Positions 60,770-64,000 of a stretch of 64,000 bases of DNA are shown piece after piece (position 1 is the first letter of the stretch; every line of letters begins with the position of its first letter). Both the position numbers and the translations under genes were made by a program. Source of the stretch: a virus; the IMG/VR virus record IMGVR_UViG_3300026544_000002, positions 1-64,000 of that record; one strand, 5' to 3'. Below the pieces are notes generated by a model that did not search any database, was not told the origin of the DNA, and was given only the letters and a program-made list of their open reading frames with translations.

Positions 60770-61426
60770 TTATATTAAATAAAAACCAGTATGTTCATCA
60801 AAACGGTTTTTAACTATATTTTTTAAATTAGAATTAGTTTCTAATAATTTCAATAAAATATTTGCATTTTCTATTGTATGTATTTGTTTAGCATAATCAA
60901 AAAACATATATGTATCAAGGGTTTGGTTTTCTACTTCTGAAATTTTTCTAGATTGATCAACTTCTAATTTTAATTTCCAGAAACGCCTATCTGTATTAGG
61001 AGCTATTTCTACACCAGATACATGATAAACTGGATGTGCATTTGGATACATTTGTAAATAATCTTGTTCGAATTGTATAATATCATGTGGTAATGGTGTA
61101 AAACCATATTCGGAAGGGATGACACAATATGTTTCTGTTAATTTATTTTGACCTATTTCAGATGCATCAAAACCAATTGAAGATATTTCGTCAATGAAAA
61201 AAACAGGTAATAATAATATTTTATCCCATCTTATTCCTGTTAATTCTCCAATTTCCTCATACGCACCACCCATCAAATATTCATTATCCCAAATAGTTTC
61301 ATCATTATTTAAATGAAAATACGTAGTCAAAAAAGCTACTGCATCTTTTGCATAATATTCATAAGCTAGATATTGATATTCATGAATATAATGATAAAGT
61401 CTTTCCCATAATTGAGGTGATGACAT
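60770..61426 (-). CDS. Virion structural protein, neck or baseplate
   Basis: 218 residues from ATG at 61426 (TTG at 61432 also in frame). The C-terminal half (SEYGFTPLPHDIIQFEQDYL, VYHVSGVEIAPNTDRRFWKL) resembles the 'GDxxxF...F.VxxVE...' stretch of T4 neck proteins, but the match is loose. Flanked by wedge genes, so a baseplate part is equally likely. Confidence 0.55.
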   Translation of the reverse strand: MSSPQLWERLYHYIHEYQYLAYEYYAKDAVAFLTTYFHLNNDETIWDNEYLMGGAYEEIGELTGIRWDKILLLPVFFIDEISSIGFDASEIGQNKLTETYCVIPSEYGFTPLPHDIIQFEQDYLQMYPNAHPVYHVSGVEIAPNTDRRFWKLKLEVDQSRKISEVENQTLDTYMFFDYAKQIHTIENANILLKLLETNSNLKNIVKNRFDEHTGFYLI

Positions 61427-61428
61427 AA

Positions 61429-61548
61429 TCAATTTCCATTATTTGATAATTTTTTAAAAATATAATATAAAAATTTATCAATATAAATAAGATTTTTCTC
61501 TACATATATTGCAAATAAAAAACCTAAAATAAAAAAAAATAAATTCAT
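61429..61548 (-). CDS. Tiny membrane protein candidate
   Basis: 39 codons: one hydrophobic helix (NLFFFILGFLFAIYV) then a charged tail. The ATG overlaps the TGA of the tiny ORF before it (ATGA), and the stop lies 3 bases before the next start. Position and overlaps suggest it is real. Confidence 0.4.
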   Translation of the reverse strand: MNLFFFILGFLFAIYVEKNLIYIDKFLYYIFKKLSNNGN

Positions 61549-61634
61549 TTTATACTCTTAATAAAACCTATTATGATTTTCAAAAAAATCATAGCAAATA
61601 TACCCAATAAAAAATACCTCCATTCATAATTCAT
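61545..61634 (-). CDS. Tiny membrane peptide candidate
   Basis: 29 codons, one hydrophobic helix (YFLLGIFAMIFLKIIIGF). It starts right after the gp25-like stop without a clear ribosome site; a TTG start nearer the internal GGAGG is possible. Confidence 0.3.
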   Translation of the reverse strand: MNYEWRYFLLGIFAMIFLKIIIGFIKSIK

Positions 61635-61635
61635 A

Positions 61636-62067
61636 TTATTGACCGTATGAGTTGATTATATCTAATGATAATTCTTTGACAGTACCTTTGTATTCAACAT
61701 CTATTTTAACATTAAATCCTTTTTTAGAAGAAACTCCTTTTAAAAATTTAACTGTTATTTTATTTATTTTAGCACGATTATCATAATAATATACACTGTT
61801 ATATATTTCTTCTCTTATTATATTTTGAGTATCCCCATCAACTGGTTCAAATATCAAATCAAATAAACCACTACCATAATTAGGATCATGGTCAAAAGTA
61901 CCTCTTGGTGTCAACAAAATATTATTCCAAGAATTTATGATAACATCTATATTTTCTATTCTTATAAAATCTTTAGTGGCATCATTTTTTGGAATATAAT
62001 CAAAATATTTTATTTCAGTTGTTCTAGTTCTAGATGATAAATGAAATCTAGATAATGGATTTGCCAT
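61636..62067 (-). CDS. Baseplate wedge protein gp25-like
   Basis: 143 residues. INSWNNILLTPRGTFDHDPN, YGSGLFDLIFEPVD, then IIREEIYNSVYYYDNRAKIN follow the gp25/GPW family: 'I..I..IL.T..G.R...P..G..L...lFEP'. It is part of the wedge core that clamps gp6. The first gene after the chaperone; AGAGGTTTTAT precedes the start. Confidence 0.88.
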   Translation of the reverse strand: MANPLSRFHLSSRTRTTEIKYFDYIPKNDATKDFIRIENIDVIINSWNNILLTPRGTFDHDPNYGSGLFDLIFEPVDGDTQNIIREEIYNSVYYYDNRAKINKITVKFLKGVSSKKGFNVKIDVEYKGTVKELSLDIINSYGQ

Positions 62068-62112
62068 ATAAAACCTCTGAAAATGTTGAATTAATGGAAG
62101 AAATGAATCTTA

Positions 62113-62313
62113 TTATGAATTCATTTCTTCCATTAATTTTTGTTTTTTATCTTCTAAATCATGTTTCCATTTTAAATACGCAGTTAATCTTAAAACAGGC
62201 ATCTGCATAATATTTTGATATGGTTGTTTACCTGCCTCCATGCAAGAAAATATCAATTCATTGTTTGTTTTGATAAATTCTTCACGAAATTCTTCACTAG
62301 TACATTGATCGAA
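62113..62313 (-). other. +1 frameshift extension of the tail-chaperone gene
   Basis: The frame one base ahead of the upstream gene is open for 66 codons after the last codons of that gene, without a ribosome site of its own. It begins FDQCTSEEFREEF and contains QMPVLRLTAYLKWKHDLEDK, the protein-like pattern expected for the C-terminal part of XkdN/gp26-type chaperones. Likely slip site: TTT CGA (62309-62314), where Phe-tRNA can move from TTT to TTC while the Arg codon CGA waits. Confidence 0.6.
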
Positions 62314-63082
62314 AGAAATTATCGACTAAGTCGATATCAATTACCTCCACTTTACCACATGCTGGACAATTCACTTTCATTTTTAATGAAATTTTATATT
62401 TTCCAAAATTTTCTTTATAAGCATTTTTGATAACAGTTTTATCTTTTGCTGGTAAAGATTCGTATGCAGAAATAATATCATCAAATTCATTATATATAGT
62501 AGGAATAGTAGCTTCTTCTGTTGTTTGTTCGAAGCTATCAATAATCAAACAATCCATTAGGATATCATTTGATTTTCTAGCAGTAAATGCAAATCTACGA
62601 TTGATTTCGTTTTCATCATTTAAAGTAGGTTGTTTGATTTTAAAAACAACTCCTTTTAAAATTTTCAATGGAACAGAAATAACTTTTGAAAGAATTTCAT
62701 TTTCTTCACCTGGATACAAATCCATAGAAAATGTATCAGATGCATTCACTGTTACATCATGAGATTTTCCACAATTACCACAACTAACAGAATAATTTCT
62801 AATTTCTTCATATGTTATATGATATAATCCATATAACAATGCATCACGATCTTTCAATGTTACTGTTTCAAGAAATTTCTTTAAAGTATAACCTTCTGGT
62901 TTTTCTGCAATAGCGTCATATAAACATTTGTTCAAATGTGATAAAATTTTCGATTCATTCATCATACTAGCTTTCAATCGTTCTTCATCACCAACTGTCA
63001 TACTTTTTAATTTGAACGATTGTTTTGTTTGTGGAACAATTACTTCGTACGTGGGCAAAATTGCATTAAATGATGTAAACAT
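62297..63082 (-). CDS. gp26-like baseplate/tail assembly protein with zinc ribbon
   Basis: 261 residues. Resembles the T4 gp26/baseplate chaperone family: an N-terminal FKLKSMTVGDEERLK, then a helical domain, a cysteine pair SCGNCGKSH near residue 110 and a second pair NCPACGKVEV near 240, together a likely zinc site. The family is related to XkdN-type tail assembly chaperones, in which a frameshift makes a longer form; a downstream frame supports this here. The start has AAAGGAGT upstream. Confidence 0.75.
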   Translation of the reverse strand: MFTSFNAILPTYEVIVPQTKQSFKLKSMTVGDEERLKASMMNESKILSHLNKCLYDAIAEKPEGYTLKKFLETVTLKDRDALLYGLYHITYEEIRNYSVSCGNCGKSHDVTVNASDTFSMDLYPGEENEILSKVISVPLKILKGVVFKIKQPTLNDENEINRRFAFTARKSNDILMDCLIIDSFEQTTEEATIPTIYNEFDDIISAYESLPAKDKTVIKNAYKENFGKYKISLKMKVNCPACGKVEVIDIDLVDNFFRSMY

Positions 63083-63162
63083 AATCTTTGTTACTCCTTT
63101 TCGTTTTTAGTTATTTTTATTACTTTATGTCTCATTTTATAAAACAAACTTCTAAATAGTTT

Positions 63163-63182
63163 TCTTCAATATTATGTTCCTT
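63163..63182 (-). promoter_or_regulatory. Candidate phage promoter for the minus-strand baseplate operon
   Basis: On the minus strand AAGGAACATAATATTGAAGA lies 81 bases before the start at 63082. It agrees at nearly every base with those at 45734 and 48808. Confidence 0.6.
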
Positions 63183-63203
63183 AAATATAAGTCGAAATCA
63201 TAA

Positions 63204-63782
63204 TTATTTAGATTTTAATTTTTGTAATCTAATTTCTATTTTTTTCTTGAATGATTTTGGATCACTTGTTTTATCAGCCATTGATAAACTTTTCTTTAGT
63301 GCATTTTGTTGCATTTTATATGCATTAGCACGATAATTATTCATACATGCTTCTTTTTCAGAAGCAGTTTTTCCTTTACATGCTTTCGCTGCTTTAGAAA
63401 AATAATTCTTATAAATTTTATATGAAGCAGTTATGACAAGAGCTGCCAAAGCAGTTGCACCAATAACACCACCATGATTCTTGATAGTATCCCAAATAGA
63501 TTTAAAATCCACCATTGGTTTTGGTTTTTCTACACCATTTGACATAATACCTTCTGTTATAATATTTTTGTATTCTTTATTTATATCTTCGATTAATTCT
63601 CCTGTTACTTTTGCTCCAAAAATATTTACACAATCACGATAATTATTTTGCACAAATAACATAGTAGAACCAATTTCAGAAAGCATCTCAATTTCATTTA
63701 ATTCTTTTCGATCAATTCCAAATTGGCCTAAAAAGCTATCATCATTTAATTCATTGATTGTTTCTAATAGTATAGATGACAT
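63204..63782 (-). CDS. Membrane-anchored or virion protein, unknown
   Basis: 192 residues. A hydrophobic helix (GGVIGATALAALVITAS, near residues 105-121) sits between an acidic N-terminal half and a basic C-terminal tail. Cysteines in CKGKTASEKEAC could pair. Possibly virion internal or membrane-active. AAAGGAT precedes the start. Confidence 0.6.
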   Translation of the reverse strand: MSSILLETINELNDDSFLGQFGIDRKELNEIEMLSEIGSTMLFVQNNYRDCVNIFGAKVTGELIEDINKEYKNIITEGIMSNGVEKPKPMVDFKSIWDTIKNHGGVIGATALAALVITASYKIYKNYFSKAAKACKGKTASEKEACMNNYRANAYKMQQNALKKSLSMADKTSDPKSFKKKIEIRLQKLKSK

Positions 63783-63803
63783 CTTACAAATCCTTTTTAA
63801 TTT

Positions 63804-63841
63804 AAAAAAAGGGAGAGAGATTTAAAATCTCTCTCCCTTTT
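63804..63841 (-). terminator. Intrinsic terminator for the minus-strand basic gene
   Basis: AAAAGGGAGAGAGAT pairs with ATCTCTCTCCCTTTT across TTAAA; on the minus strand seven T follow. Confidence 0.88.
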
Positions 63842-63859
63842 GATTAAGAAATTAAATTC

Positions 63860-63997
63860 TTATTTTTTGATTGCAGCAATTTTTGCATTCAGAGCAGCTC
63901 GTGCTTTAGCAGGATTGGTAGAATTTCTGGCAAGAGAAGCACCTTTTCGAAGTGAAGCAATACGAGCTCGCTGTGCTTGTTGTTTTGCTTTCGCCAT
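63860..63997 (-). CDS. Small basic Ala/Lys-rich protein
   Basis: 45 residues: MAKAKQQAQRARIASLRK, then RNSTNPAKARAALNAKIAA and a Lys end. Very basic and helical, so possibly a DNA-binding or virion internal protein. The ATG lies 3 bases from the right edge, so the ribosome site is not seen and an earlier start cannot be excluded. The codons are richer in G and C than in its neighbours, consistent with high expression. Confidence 0.6.
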   Translation of the reverse strand: MAKAKQQAQRARIASLRKGASLARNSTNPAKARAALNAKIAAIKK

Positions 63998-64000
63998 ACA

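Noticed and set aside
61545-61634. Gap 61429-61635 as a regulatory region only
   Set aside because: The coupled hydrophobic ORFs fit better, though with low confidence; no promoter-like element is seen there.

Overview
The window reads as one 64 kb piece of the genome of a large, strongly AT-rich tailed phage with a contractile tail (a jumbo myovirus by gene content). The grounds are: T4-type replication and recombination genes (topoisomerase II subunits, SbcC/SbcD-type nuclease, UvsW-like helicase); a T4-type large terminase; baseplate proteins of the gp25, gp6 and hub types; a tape-measure protein; two tRNA genes that read AT-rich codons (Arg-UCU and Ile-CAU); genes packed end to end with ATGA/TAATG overlaps and AGGAG-type ribosome sites; and a phage-encoded two-gene RNA polymerase. 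No host can be named from the sequence.

Layout. 1-18.9 kb (+): a VWA-like protein cut by the left edge, topoisomerase B and A subunits, tRNA-Arg, a QueD-like enzyme with an extra C-terminal domain, a UvsW-type helicase, SbcD and SbcC, a radical-SAM protein, tRNA-Ile(CAU), a WYL_2-like protein and a RecD2-type helicase, closed by a strong terminator. 18.9-26.2 kb (+): the most unusual block, an operon with a candidate E2-like protein, a large probable paralogue of it, a JAMM metalloprotease, a ThiF/E1-like enzyme and a tandem-SAP plus ubiquitin-like protein. This matches the protein set of the plasmid PRTRC cassettes and looks like a phage ubiquitin-like conjugation system. 26.2-28.2 kb: a second, divergent ThiF-like protein and two unknowns. 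28.2-35 kb: complete but compact RNA polymerase beta' and beta genes, then FolE2 (GTP cyclohydrolase IB). With QueD, FolE2 suggests 7-deazaguanine or pterin chemistry. 35-44.8 kb: mostly small unknown phage proteins, a P-loop dNMP-kinase-like protein and an RlaP-type nucleotidyltransferase.

44.8-45.3 kb holds a short isolated transcription unit. Its 96-codon ORF is folded into six consecutive near-perfect stem-loops followed by a terminator hairpin. I regard this as the second major discovery candidate. A secreted PD-(D/E)XK-like protein lies next to it on the minus strand. 45.8-57.1 kb (+): hub-like protein, large terminase, a HExxH metalloprotease, tape measure and an 802-residue structural protein. 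57.1-64 kb (-): baseplate and virion genes, including a gp26-like tail chaperone that appears to be extended by a +1 frameshift.

Regulation. A shared element around GAACATAATATTGAAGA precedes several genes on both strands and is a good candidate for a phage promoter. Hairpin terminators separate the transcription units. Three in the 18-42 kb region share the tail TTTTTACGTT, and two flanking the stem-loop unit share TTTTTTTGTCTATTT. Several coding regions (topoisomerase B and A, the E1-like gene, the ubiquitin-like gene and others) carry embedded perfect hairpins built partly from codons unusual for this genome.
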